A stretch of DNA of 64,000 nucleotides from Oscillatoria sp. (lineage in GTDB: Bacteria; Cyanobacteriota; Cyanobacteriia; Cyanobacteriales; Laspinemataceae), in the NCBI GenBank assembly GCA_011390515.1, contig JAABSJ010000005.1, positions 1 through 64,000 of the forward strand. Direction: 5' to 3'. The notes under the pieces were generated by a model. It was not told where the DNA came from. It saw nothing but the letters and a program-made list of their open reading frames with translations, and made no database searches. Position numbers and translations under genes: made by a program. Within the stretch, counting starts at the first letter, position 1; each line of letters begins with the position of its first letter. Positions 1 to 9,949 of this stretch are shown here, piece after piece.

Positions 1-3
1 TTC

Positions 4-247
4 TTGTAGGGGCGTATTGCATACGCCCTCTTGGGCGCAAGCATTGCGCCCCTACGAACCGATGACTTGTAGGGGCGGATTGCATACGCCCTAGAGGGCG
101 CAAGCATTGCGCCCCTACGAACCCATTCCATTGTAGGGGCGTATTGCATACGCCCTCTTGGGCGCAAGCATTGCGCCCCTACGAACCCATTCCATTGTAG
201 GGGCGTATTGCATACGCCCTCTAGGGCGCAAGCATTGCGCCCCTACA
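4..247. repeat. Tandem array of four 63-64 bp units (TTGTAGGGGCGTATTGCATACGCCCT..GGGCGCAAGCATTGCGCCCCTACGAACC)
   Basis: Unit starts at 4, 67, 131 and 195; each unit contains inverted repeats GGGCGTATtGCATACGCCC and GGGCGCAAgCATTGCGCCC. Confidence 0.95.
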
Positions 248-521
248 GCACTTTGGGGCTTTTCCAATGGCACAGCGGGACCAACTCACTGAAACCTTAA
301 AAATTTTAACTCATTGAGTTATAGCAGACCCTTTCCAGTTAAAATGACCTACTGCAACAAGTCTGCCCGGTAGACCGACGAGAGCGAGATTGCAAAAGCG
401 ATCGCGAAGCGTCTCGGAACGAGAATCGCCCCTCCATCGGTCCGAACCCAGACCCCGTTGCCGCCCGAAACTCCCCGGTAAGAGGAGACTGCTGTTGTTT
501 GTTGCCACCTAAAAGCTGACC

Positions 522-2105
522 ATGCCCAAGGTTCTTGTCTCCGATCCCATAGACCAAGCTGGACTGGATATCCTCTCCCAAGTTGCCCAAGTTGACATCA
601 AAACAGGGCTATCCAACGAAGAATTAGTTCGGATTATCCCCGACTATGACGCCCTGATGATTCGTTCGGGGACCCGCGTCACCCCAGAAATTATCGAAGC
701 CGGTAACCAACTGAAAATTATTGGTCGTGCCGGAGTCGGTGTGGATAACGTCGATGTTCCTACTGCCACCCGTAAAGGGATCGTGGTGGTGAACTCCCCG
801 GAAGGAAACACCATTGCTGCTGCCGAACACGCCCTGGCGATGATACTCGCCCTTTCTCGCTACATTCCCGATGCCAACCACTCGGTTAAAAATGGCAAAT
901 GGGACCGCAAAAGCTATGTTGGTGCAGAGGTCTACAAAAAGACCCTCGGCATTGTCGGATTAGGCAAAATTGGCTCCCATGTTGCGGCAGCGGCGAAAGC
1001 AATGGGGATGAAGTTAATTGCTTATGATCCCTTTATTTCCATCGAACGGGCGGATCATCTCGGATGCCGGTTAGTGGATATGGATTTACTATTCCGGGAA
1101 TCCGACTACATCACTCTGCATATTCCCAAAACCCCTGAAACGGCTAATCTGATTAATGCCGAAGCCATTGCTAAGATGAAACCGACGGTGCGGATTATCA
1201 ACTGCGCTAGAGGGGGCATTATTGATGAAGCGGCTTTAGCTGAGGCATTGAAAGAGGGACGAATTGGGGGTGCAGCCCTGGATGTTTATGAAAATGAACC
1301 CTTAGAAGCGGATTCTCCCTTGCGGAGTCTGGGGAAACAAGCGATTTTGACGCCACACTTAGGGGCATCTACGGCAGAAGCACAAATCAATGTGGCGATC
1401 GATGTTGCCGAACAAATTAGAGATGTCCTGCTGGGGTTACCGGCGCGATCGGCGGTGAATATCCCCGGTTTGTACCCCGATGCTTTGGAAAAACTCCGTC
1501 CTTACTTGCAATTGGCCGAAAACCTCGGCAATTTGGTGGGTCAGTTGGCTGGGGGTCGGGTCGAGTTGCTAACGGTCCGTCTCCAAGGCGAGTTGGCGGA
1601 TAATAACAGTCAACCGATTGTGGTGGCGGCCCTGAAAGGGTTACTCTCCCAAGCACTCCGGGAACGGGTGAATTATGTGAATGCCAGCATTGAAGCGAAA
1701 GAACGCGGCATTCGGATTATTGAAACTCGGGATGGTTCCATTCGTGACTATACGGGTTCTCTGCACCTAGAGGCTAAGGGTGCGCTTGGGGACCACTCGG
1801 TGACGGGGGCGCTGTTAGGGGATGGGGAAATTCGGATTACGGATATTGATGAGTTCCCGATTAATGTCCCCCCGACTCACCATATGCTGTTTACTCGCCA
1901 CCGGGATATGCCGGGAATTATTGGCAAAATTGGCTCTTTGTTGGGCAGTTTTAATGTCAATATTGCCAGTATGCAGGTGGGTCGCAAAATCGTGCGCGGG
2001 GATGCGGTGATGGTGTTGAGCCTGGATGACCCCCTTCCTGAAGGGATTTTAGCAGAAATTATGAAGGTTCCAGGCATTCGGGATGCCTATACGGTAATGT
2101 TATAG
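522..2105 (+). CDS. serA: D-3-phosphoglycerate dehydrogenase with C-terminal ACT domain
   Basis: MPKVLVSDPIDQAGLDIL; NAD-binding GLGKIGSHVA; C-terminal ACT-like DMPGIIGKIGSLLG..NIASMQVGR. Confidence 0.97.
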   Translation: MPKVLVSDPIDQAGLDILSQVAQVDIKTGLSNEELVRIIPDYDALMIRSGTRVTPEIIEAGNQLKIIGRAGVGVDNVDVPTATRKGIVVVNSPEGNTIAAAEHALAMILALSRYIPDANHSVKNGKWDRKSYVGAEVYKKTLGIVGLGKIGSHVAAAAKAMGMKLIAYDPFISIERADHLGCRLVDMDLLFRESDYITLHIPKTPETANLINAEAIAKMKPTVRIINCARGGIIDEAALAEALKEGRIGGAALDVYENEPLEADSPLRSLGKQAILTPHLGASTAEAQINVAIDVAEQIRDVLLGLPARSAVNIPGLYPDALEKLRPYLQLAENLGNLVGQLAGGRVELLTVRLQGELADNNSQPIVVAALKGLLSQALRERVNYVNASIEAKERGIRIIETRDGSIRDYTGSLHLEAKGALGDHSVTGALLGDGEIRITDIDEFPINVPPTHHMLFTRHRDMPGIIGKIGSLLGSFNVNIASMQVGRKIVRGDAVMVLSLDDPLPEGILAEIMKVPGIRDAYTVML

Positions 2106-2358
2106 GAGGAAAAGTTTCCTGAAGGCAGAGGACGGGTTTTAGGTCCCCGGTGTCAGGGTTGGCTCGATCGCAGACCGGATCAACGATGTCGTTTGAATCC
2201 CGCTTTGCGAAATTGAAGGGGGATGCGGTGGGGGATAGAATCCGGGAACCGTTGATTTCTGCAAGGGTTTGACCCTGACACTGTGCGATCGCCAGCCAAT
2301 CTGCTCTGATTAACGTACAAGAAAGCAACCGCAAATCAGGACTCTGAACTCACAGGCT

Positions 2359-3246
2359 ATGGCTAACAACTGGTGGGAAATACAAGTGCTCTGCGATCCG
2401 GCGTTAGAAGATTTGGTCTTCTTGCGAGTGGAAACTTTTGGCTGTCGCGGTACTGCCAGTGAGATGAAGGGCCATTCCTGTTTGATTTCTGCCTATCTCC
2501 CCCAGGAACGGGCCCATTTATTGGATTTGGCGGCCCTGTCTCTGCTCTTTCGTCAAGATGCTCTCTGTGTGAATCTGCCGATTCCCGCAGTCCAGTGGAA
2601 TCTGATTGAGGAGGAGGATTGGTCGAGTAGTTGGAAGCAACACTGGCATCCCGAAGAAATTGGCGATCGCTTTGTGGTCAACCCCGCATGGCTGCCCATT
2701 CCTGAAACCGATCGCCTGGTGTTACAATTAGACCCCGGTGTTGCTTTCGGTACCGGCGCTCATCCCACCACCCAACTCTGTCTGGAAGCTCTGGAAATGC
2801 GTCTCGGATATGAAGAAACTCACGCGACGATCGCAGATATTGGCTGTGGTTCGGGGATTTTATCCATTGGGGCAATTTTACTCGGGGCCGAGCAGGTTTA
2901 TGCGGTGGATACGGACCCTCTGGCGGTCAAATCGACAAGGCGCAATCGGGAATTAAATAAGATTGATGAATCCCTGTTACAAGCTCAATTGGGTAGTATT
3001 GAAATGATTGCCCAAATGAGTGATGAACCCGTTGATGGGATTGTTTGTAATATCCTCGCGGAAGTGATTATTGATTTAATTCCCCAAATGGATCTGATTT
3101 CTAAACCCAGCACTTGGGGCATTATTAGCGGGGTTTTATTAGACCAAGCCAAACCTGTGGCGGATACTCTGGAACAATATGGTTGGGTGGTGGCGACTCT
3201 CTGGCGACGCAAAGATTGGTGCTGTTTCACCATTCGCCGCAACTAA
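2359..3246 (+). CDS. prmA: Ribosomal protein L11 methyltransferase
   Basis: [22 protein letters not shown] and SAM-binding [29 protein letters not shown]. Confidence 0.95.
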   Translation: MANNWWEIQVLCDPALEDLVFLRVETFGCRGTASEMKGHSCLISAYLPQERAHLLDLAALSLLFRQDALCVNLPIPAVQWNLIEEEDWSSSWKQHWHPEEIGDRFVVNPAWLPIPETDRLVLQLDPGVAFGTGAHPTTQLCLEALEMRLGYEETHATIADIGCGSGILSIGAILLGAEQVYAVDTDPLAVKSTRRNRELNKIDESLLQAQLGSIEMIAQMSDEPVDGIVCNILAEVIIDLIPQMDLISKPSTWGIISGVLLDQAKPVADTLEQYGWVVATLWRRKDWCCFTIRRN

Positions 3247-3289
3247 TCTCCTGCTGTAATTCTGAACTCGTCTTAGTCTTGCAGGAGAT

Positions 3290-3880
3290 TTAGGGAGCGG
3301 GTTTAAACCACCGAGGACGAGAGTAAATATAGAAATAGGCGATCGCAGATAATCCGGCGATCGTCACCATCAGTCCTTTCCCCAGGGAAGAAGCGACCCC
3401 GGGAAAACTCACTGCCGTTGCCACCCATACCGCCAGCACTTCTACCCCGGCAACAATTCCCCCATAATGCTGCGGGTCCCAATAGGAAATCGGACTAATC
3501 AGGCGATAATCGCTGAAGGGAAAAAAGTGCCGATGGGCGTCATCATGATGAACCGGCAAGTCTCCCAATGAATGAATCACCATACTCATGAAGATAAATT
3601 TTCCCGTTTCCCAACCGCAATACTCAGCCAAAATTGCTGCAAAAATTGCTACAGGAATCGAATGAAATAATGCCACCCAATTTTGCAATCCGGGTTGCCA
3701 ATAACTCTCACTCCAAATTTGACGTTCGGGCAGTTTTCTGATGAATTTAGCCCAACCATAAAACAAAAAGATAGGCAGGTCCGGAAGAATTGCACCCACG
3801 GCGATCGCCAGATTCGCTTCGGGTTGGGAAAACTGACTGAACACAGCAAGATTGACGATCGCGTGACTGGGTGTATTCAT
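3290..3880 (-). CDS. Conserved membrane protein, hypothetical
   Basis: 196 aa hydrophobic ORF with MNTPSHAIVNLAV..PDLPIF and His-rich HSLGDLPVHHDDAHRHFFP. Confidence 0.75.
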   Translation of the reverse strand: MNTPSHAIVNLAVFSQFSQPEANLAIAVGAILPDLPIFLFYGWAKFIRKLPERQIWSESYWQPGLQNWVALFHSIPVAIFAAILAEYCGWETGKFIFMSMVIHSLGDLPVHHDDAHRHFFPFSDYRLISPISYWDPQHYGGIVAGVEVLAVWVATAVSFPGVASSLGKGLMVTIAGLSAIAYFYIYSRPRWFKPAP

Positions 3881-4024
3881 CAGCTACGGCTTCTTGGATA
3901 TCGGTACTCCCAGTTAAGATATCCCATTCCGGCCTCAAGTTGCTACCCCCTGGCTAAATCAGGGTTACAAATCGCCAGTAGAACTGATTGAGAGTCGCTC
4001 CCACTTCAGGTGATCCGGATTCCC

Positions 4025-4342
4025 TTACAGCAGGGATTCAAGTTTAGGAATGAGGTGTTCGGCACTGAGAAATCCCTCAAATCGCTGGAGAGGTTTGCCA
4101 TTTTTAAATAGCACTAAAGTCGGCAAGGCATAGATGCGATGCTTGGTTGCCAGATCCTGGTATTTCTCTGTATCAATTTTAACGACCTGAATCCGATTTT
4201 TTAAGCGAGCATTGACTTCATCCAATACAGGACCCATCATTTGACAGGGCCCGCACCACGCGGCGTAAAAATCCACGAGCACAGGTACTTCGGAATCGGT
4301 GAGCATTTCTTCAAAACTGGCAAACTGTTTTTTAACGGTCAT
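4025..4342 (-). CDS. trxA: Thioredoxin
   Basis: Active site AAWCGPCQMMGPVLDE, YALPTLVLFKNG. Confidence 0.95.
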   Translation of the reverse strand: MTVKKQFASFEEMLTDSEVPVLVDFYAAWCGPCQMMGPVLDEVNARLKNRIQVVKIDTEKYQDLATKHRIYALPTLVLFKNGKPLQRFEGFLSAEHLIPKLESLL

Positions 4343-4568
4343 AGACTGAAACGGCTCTTTTGAACCGAGAATTACAATATCTCTATGATAGCTAGAGCAT
4401 GAATATCCGGTCGGGGGGGATCAGAAAGGATGGATTCCTAGGTAGGAATGCTCCCACCGGGGAGGGGGTATTTATACCGGAAATTCCGTTGGAAATGATG
4501 GGGTTGAAAGGGTTAAAAGGATAGGAAAATTAGGGAGAATAGTTAGGCAAGATTGAGGATGGGTCACG

Positions 4569-5396
4569 ATGGGATTAAATATTGGAATTATTGGCTGTGG
4601 TTATGTGGGTACGGCGGTGGCACGTCGATGGCGGGAGGATGGACATAGTATAACCGCTACGACAACCCGGAGCGATCGCCGAGAAGAACTGGAACAGGTG
4701 GCGCAACAGGTGGTGGTGCTCCAGGGGAATGATTCGGAGGCCCTGGCATCGATGGTCCAAAACCAAGATGTGATCCTGTTAAGCATCGCGCCTCACAGGG
4801 GGGGGAATTATCAAGAAACCTATCTGGAGACGGCAAAGACCCTGGTGCCGGTGTTGCAACAATCCTTGAGAGTTCAGCAGGTCATTTATACCAGTAGCTC
4901 GTCGGTATATGGGGACCACCAGGGGGCCTATGTGGATGAAACCACCCCGGTGAAACCGGGGAATCAGAATGGGATCATTTTAGCTCAGACGGAGGAGGTT
5001 TTGTTAGGCGCACAAAGCGATCGCCTGAAAGTCTGTATTCTTCGGTTGGCGGGAATTTATGGACCTGAGCGCGAACTGTTGAAAATTTTTAGTCGGGTTG
5101 CGGGAACGACTCGTCCCGGTACTGGGGAATATTGGAGTAATTGGGTTCATTTAGAGGACATTGTAGAGGCGATCGCCTGGGTCTGTCGTCAGCGTTGCCA
5201 GGGGATTTACAATGTGGTGAATGATGTCCCCCTGCCGATGCGCGAACTGCTCGCTCGTCTCTGCGAGATCCACAATCTGGCTCCCATTTCCTGGGACCCC
5301 TCGGCCCCTTTGGAGCGTCCCTATCATGCCCGGATCTCGAATCAGACACTGAAAAATGCGGGGTTTCAATTCCGGTATCCCGAAACCCTGCTGTAA
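4569..5396 (+). CDS. NAD-dependent epimerase/dehydratase (SDR family)
   Basis: MGLNIGIIGCGYVGTAVARRW; VIYTSSSSVYGDHQG; RLAGIYGPERELL. Confidence 0.85.
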   Translation: MGLNIGIIGCGYVGTAVARRWREDGHSITATTTRSDRREELEQVAQQVVVLQGNDSEALASMVQNQDVILLSIAPHRGGNYQETYLETAKTLVPVLQQSLRVQQVIYTSSSSVYGDHQGAYVDETTPVKPGNQNGIILAQTEEVLLGAQSDRLKVCILRLAGIYGPERELLKIFSRVAGTTRPGTGEYWSNWVHLEDIVEAIAWVCRQRCQGIYNVVNDVPLPMRELLARLCEIHNLAPISWDPSAPLERPYHARISNQTLKNAGFQFRYPETLL

Positions 5397-5666
5397 GGCG
5401 ACGGCAACCCCTTCAGGTGTGGATACAGAAATGAAATAAATCGGAGACCAAACCAGGTTTCTGTTCCGAAGGGGTTGCTAATTCTCAGCATTGTTGTTCA
5501 GGAACCCGGTTTTTCACCTCTACTGTATCCCTGGGTTTGGCGATCGCCCCTTGCTCAGTATATATACATAATGCATGAGACACGCTCGCAATATCTGAAA
5601 CGGCGTGTCTGTGAACGAGATAAATTTTTTCTAACCCAGGTAAATCATTATAGTCTATCCATTGCC

Positions 5667-5888
5667 TTAAGCAATGCTACGGACTTCGAGTGGGGAGGGT
5701 CGGGAGGGCCGAGAGGAAATCGTGGAAAGATCGATTAAACGTTCTAGCTGCTGTACGCGCTGACGAGGTTGTACCACCATTGCAGCCAGATCAGGCATTT
5801 CTTGCCAGCAATGAGGACAGAACCAATACACACCGCTATGACGAGCGTGGCGGAGTAAGGCACTAGAGCAGCAAGGGCAATTGTTCAT
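5667..5888 (-). CDS. Small zinc-ribbon-like protein
   Basis: Two Cys pairs CPCC and CPHC in MNNCPCCSSALLRHARHSGVYWFCPHCWQEMPDL. Confidence 0.6.
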   Translation of the reverse strand: MNNCPCCSSALLRHARHSGVYWFCPHCWQEMPDLAAMVVQPRQRVQQLERLIDLSTISSRPSRPSPLEVRSIA

Positions 5889-6002
5889 GATTTTTAAACC
5901 TGTTTGAGAGTAGAAGAAAAGTCAGTAGAAACTTGTAATCAGAAATGTGCTGTTCTTAAATCCTCCGTGATTCTACGGGGGAAATTCGGAGGCTGACTGG
6001 GG

Positions 6003-6230
6003 TTAATTTCCACCCAGACGGCCTGCTTTAGAAAGGTAAAATTTATCCAAACTGAGGACGAGTCCGAGAATTAATAACTGAACTAGCCAAGGTGCCAAGG
6101 CAAACCCCCAAATAAAGCAAACCACCGATGTTAAAGCTGCTAGTACAAACGGAACATCATTAGAAGCTCGTAAGTAAATCCAGACGGATCCAAAAGAGAT
6201 GGTTAAGAGGGCGAGGTAGGCGGATGGCAT
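6003..6230 (-). CDS. Small hydrophobic membrane protein; start re-assigned to internal ATG (MPSAYLALL)
   Basis: The track ORF 6003..6443 has a low-complexity N-terminal extension; the hydrophobic segment begins at MPSAYLALLTISFGSVWIYLRA. Confidence 0.5.
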   Translation of the reverse strand: MPSAYLALLTISFGSVWIYLRASNDVPFVLAALTSVVCFIWGFALAPWLVQLLILGLVLSLDKFYLSKAGRLGGN

Positions 6231-7375
6231 GGCTAGGGACTCCTGGCACTTATCGTAATAGACAGTCCGAGCTGAATTCAGCTCTATGATTGAAGGTAAA
6301 GCAAGAATGTGAAGATAGCGTGAAGAGCCGGTTAAAATTTGAGATTTTTTTATTTTTTTTGAGCGGACCATTTTCCGGGAGAGTTCTGGTCTGTTTTCCC
6401 TTTTTGGGCCGGTCAAGGTCAGAAAAACTCTGGAGCTATCCAAGAGGGATCGCAGAGTATCGGCTAAGAATGAAGGCTAACCCTTGCATTGGGGATCCCC
6501 AACCGGGTCTTTGATACTCATCGACTGTCCGTTGAATCGATTCCTAAATATTGATAAATAAACCGATTCTTAAATCTACCTAAAGGATGATTTAATGTCT
6601 CCATAATCAAGAGTTAAAAATTGAGGGAGGGGGTTAAGTGGGGGTCAAGCCGAGCTTCGAGTAGCAATTGACCCTGATGGATCCGGCTGTTCAAGGTTGG
6701 CTTGCTTTTGGGGTCGGGTTGGACTGGAGATTTCCTGTTCTCATCCTGATAGAGCAAACCTCAATTATTCTAATCATGGCTTTGACGCCTGAAGTGTCTG
6801 GTTGTGAAGGATTGCGATCGATCTTTCTCCTGTGGGTGGTGCAGTGATATCCGGTGCAAGCTATTTTATGACAACCAGCAGACGAGAGGCGCTATGCTAT
6901 AGAAATAGAAAAAGGGCGAGAGGCTGTTTTATAGGGAGAAATAAAGGGAATGGGAAAAAAGGGAAAAAGGGGAGGATGCCGATGGGATTCTCGTGGCAAT
7001 GACGCAACTCCGGTTGCAGAAACAATGCGATCGCCGGACCGATAGAGAGAAGATTAAAAGAAGGACTTTCCCGATCCTGGACTATAGAGGGATCCGGGCG
7101 ATCGCTACCGTACTCCCGAGGGTCTCTAAGTATGAATACCTCCTGATCTCTGCATTTTTGAGGACGATTTGGCGGGGGGATCAACCAGGCGCTTTCTGAG
7201 ATGATAAAAACCTGACAACAGTGGCGATGATAGAGGGGTTAAGAGAAACTGGATTACAGAAACCAATACCTTACCATTGGACAAAATGAATCGGCAAAAA
7301 AATCCCCCTTCCCTGATGATTCGCCTGGGGTTGGGGGTAAAAACTGTCAGAACCGAAGGTGATTAAAACTACAAA

Positions 7376-7636
7376 TTAATCAAATTCCAGGTCATTGGCG
7401 ATCGTGAGTTCAGTCGGCTGACAGCGGTGAATATAAACAGCAAACCCTTGAGCACCTTCACTTTCGAGATCCTCCAGGTAGCCCCCTTTATAGGACTCCG
7501 CTTCTTTGGCACTCATAAAGGGACCAAAGTAGTAAGTACAAGTTGGTTCTGCGGTAACGATTTCAATCCACCAAGCAATTCCCAGCTTTTCCAAATAAGA
7601 AGTAAAAGCTTGTTCAATCGTTTCTGCTATTTTCAT
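7376..7636 (-). CDS. DUF1816-like small cyanobacterial protein
   Basis: MKIAETIEQAFTSYLEKLGIAWWIEIVTAEPTCTYYFGPFMSAKEAE; start re-assigned from 7723. Confidence 0.65.
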   Translation of the reverse strand: MKIAETIEQAFTSYLEKLGIAWWIEIVTAEPTCTYYFGPFMSAKEAESYKGGYLEDLESEGAQGFAVYIHRCQPTELTIANDLEFD

Positions 7637-7776
7637 CAAGGCGCTCCGCGATATATGTATGGATCTATACTTATGAAGGTGATTGTACGCAAAAAAGAAT
7701 TTGCGAACCGCTAATCGGGACACATTTTAAAAAAATAATCATAAAGAAGTTGTGAATCCATCAGGGACAGGGGAGA

Positions 7777-8184
7777 TTAGGACTCCCAACCGAGAGCAGA
7801 GGCCACTTGAGCGGCTAGATTCATGGGTTCAAATGGCTTGGCAATCACCGAGTTGACCCCTAGTTCTGAAAAGCGGCGCTGATCGGCATACAGCACTTTT
7901 GCGGTGAGCAAAATTACCGGAATTTGTTGGGTTGAGGGATTAGCTTGGAGCTTTTTAAACGTAGCAGGGCCATCCATATCTGGCATCATCACATCTAGGA
8001 GAATCGCATCCGGCTGTTTGGCTTCAGCCACCTGGAGTCCCTCATGACCCGAACTAGCGGTGAGCACTTCCCAACCGCCAACCATTTCCAGGCTGAGTTG
8101 AGCCACTTCCCGGATATCATCTTCATCATCAATGACTAAAATTCGTTTTAAACTCACGCAGACCTCCTCAAAAAATGGACGCAC
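7777..8184 (-). CDS. Single-domain response regulator (CheY-like)
   Basis: RILVIDDEDDIREVA..AILLDVMMPDMDGPATF..ILLTAK..VIAKPFEP. The start may be the GTG near 8157. Confidence 0.9.
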   Translation of the reverse strand: MRPFFEEVCVSLKRILVIDDEDDIREVAQLSLEMVGGWEVLTASSGHEGLQVAEAKQPDAILLDVMMPDMDGPATFKKLQANPSTQQIPVILLTAKVLYADQRRFSELGVNSVIAKPFEPMNLAAQVASALGWES

Positions 8185-8620
8185 TGACTCGGACGAACCG
8201 GGGCGAAAAATTAAAATTTACACTGGAGAGGAAGATCCCCGACTAGGGATTTCCCTCAAAACTGGAGAAAACCGTGACCCTGCATGGACACCATGACAGG
8301 ATTGCTTCCTTTCGCCAGAAGATTTAAGGGAAAATGGACAAGGGTGGCGGCAGGACGAGAGCAAAATAGGATCCGTCATTCGCACAGAATTCCATTGGGA
8401 ATCCCGGACCTGGGGATCGCTCGTTTGCCTCAAGGCTGCCAACAGCTTCTCCATTTTAACTTCTGGGGAGTTTGATGGGCGCTAAGTCCCGCACTGTACC
8501 AGAATGGTCAGGGTCGGGATACATGGACCCCTCAAGTCAATTAAAGGGGTCGATGCCCTGAAAATTGACAATCAGTAGGATTATCATGCTATAGTATTAT
8601 CGCAAATTATTTTTACGGTA

Positions 8621-9794
8621 ATGCTGAGAGCGACCAAGTACAGAATTTACCCAACCTCCGAGCAAAGGCAACACCTTGCTCAAAGTTTTGGTTGCTTACG
8701 ATTCGCATGGAACTACGCTCTCAACCTTACCAACGAAACCTACAAAACTACAGGGAAGGGCCTGGGTCGCTTTGCCATTCAGAAGGAAATAACTCATCTC
8801 AAGAAAGAGTATGAATGGATGAAAGAACCCTATTCCCAATGCTTACAGGTTGTTGCCCTCAATTTGTCTAGGGCTTTTATCAATTTCTTTGAAGGGAGGG
8901 CTTCTTATCCTCAATTCAAATCAAAGCACCGCAAGCAATCTATTAGTTATCCTCAGAATGTCTCCCTCGTAGAAGATGGCATCAAATTCCCCAAAATGGG
9001 AATTGTTCATGCCAGACTACATAGACCTATTGATGGGGCAATCAGAACAGTCACGGTGTCGATGAATGCTAATGGTCAATACTTTGCCTCTGTTCTAGTC
9101 GATGATGGGAGAGATATCCCAGAAAAAACGACTGAAGGTAAAGCAGTAGGTATTGATTTAGGGTTGACTCATTTTGCTATCACCTCCGATGGGTCTAAGT
9201 TTGACAACCCCCGTTGGTTAGCTAAACACGAGAAAAATCTGAGGGCCAAGCAGAAGCGGTTGTCCAGAAGACAAAAGGGCTCTAACAACCGTAACAAAAC
9301 CCGTAAACAGGTAGCGGGGGTACATAACAAAATATCTCGATGCAGGTCAGATTTCCACCACAAACTGTCACGCAGGATGGTAGACGAAAACCAAGTCATA
9401 GTGGTGGAAAATCTAGCAGTTAGGAACATGGTCAAAAATCATTGTCTCGAATCACGCAATCAGTCAGGTGGGGTGGGGCCAGTTCTGTACCATGCTGAAG
9501 TACAAAGCAGAGCAAGAAGGGAAAGTTTACCTTGAGGTAGACCGATTTTTTCCTAGCTCCAAAACCTGTAATGTTTGCCTCAATCAAGTCAGAAGCCTGA
9601 CCCTTGATGTCAGGACTTGGCAGTGTGAAAAATGTCAAACGAAGCACGATAGAGACATAAACGCTGCTAAGAACATCAGAGATGAAGGACTGCGGATTTT
9701 ATCCTCGGGGACCGGGGAGATCGCCTACCGCCCAGGTGTAAGACGAGACAGTAGAGGACGTAAGAAATCTACTGTCTCGCAGTCTGTTGGGTAG
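8621..9794 (+). pseudogene. tnpB: IS200/IS605-family TnpB (OrfB) transposase/nuclease split by a frameshift near 9446-9468
   Basis: First part MLRATKYRIYPTSEQRQHL..VGIDLGLTHFA..VIVVENLAVRNMVKNHC; frame change; second part SNHAISQVGWGQFCTMLKYKAEQEG..CNVC..WQCEKCQTKHDRDINAAKNI. Confidence 0.92.
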
Positions 9795-9802
9795 GAAGCC
9801 GA

Positions 9803-9826
9803 CGGTGTAATCGAGCGATTCACCGT
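9803..9826 (+). ncRNA. Candidate right-end/omega-RNA hairpin 3' of tnpB
   Basis: ACGGTGtAATCG-AG-CGATTCACCGT stem with one bulged T, about 10 nt after the tnpB stop. Confidence 0.4.
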
Positions 9827-9949
9827 TCGGTAGTTCACCGATCAAGAGGTCACCAACCGGGCAACTTCCCGATTTTCACCGGGTCCCTCAACTCCTCAAA
9901 TCTGTCCCGAATTAGGCCGGGATGGAGGGAGTTGGGGAGGGGGGAAGAA

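Noticed and set aside
4-247. Possible CRISPR array from regularly spaced repeats
   Set aside because: Units are contiguous 63-64 bp tandem copies with only 5-7 nt between them, no unique spacers and no cas genes in the window.
5475-5738. 87-aa plus-strand ORF
   Set aside because: No motif, no convincing RBS, overlaps the better-supported small zinc-ribbon ORF on the other strand.
6897-7199. Overlapping small ORFs 6897..7184 (-) and 6993..7199 (+)
   Set aside because: Low-complexity, no recognisable family; insufficient evidence.
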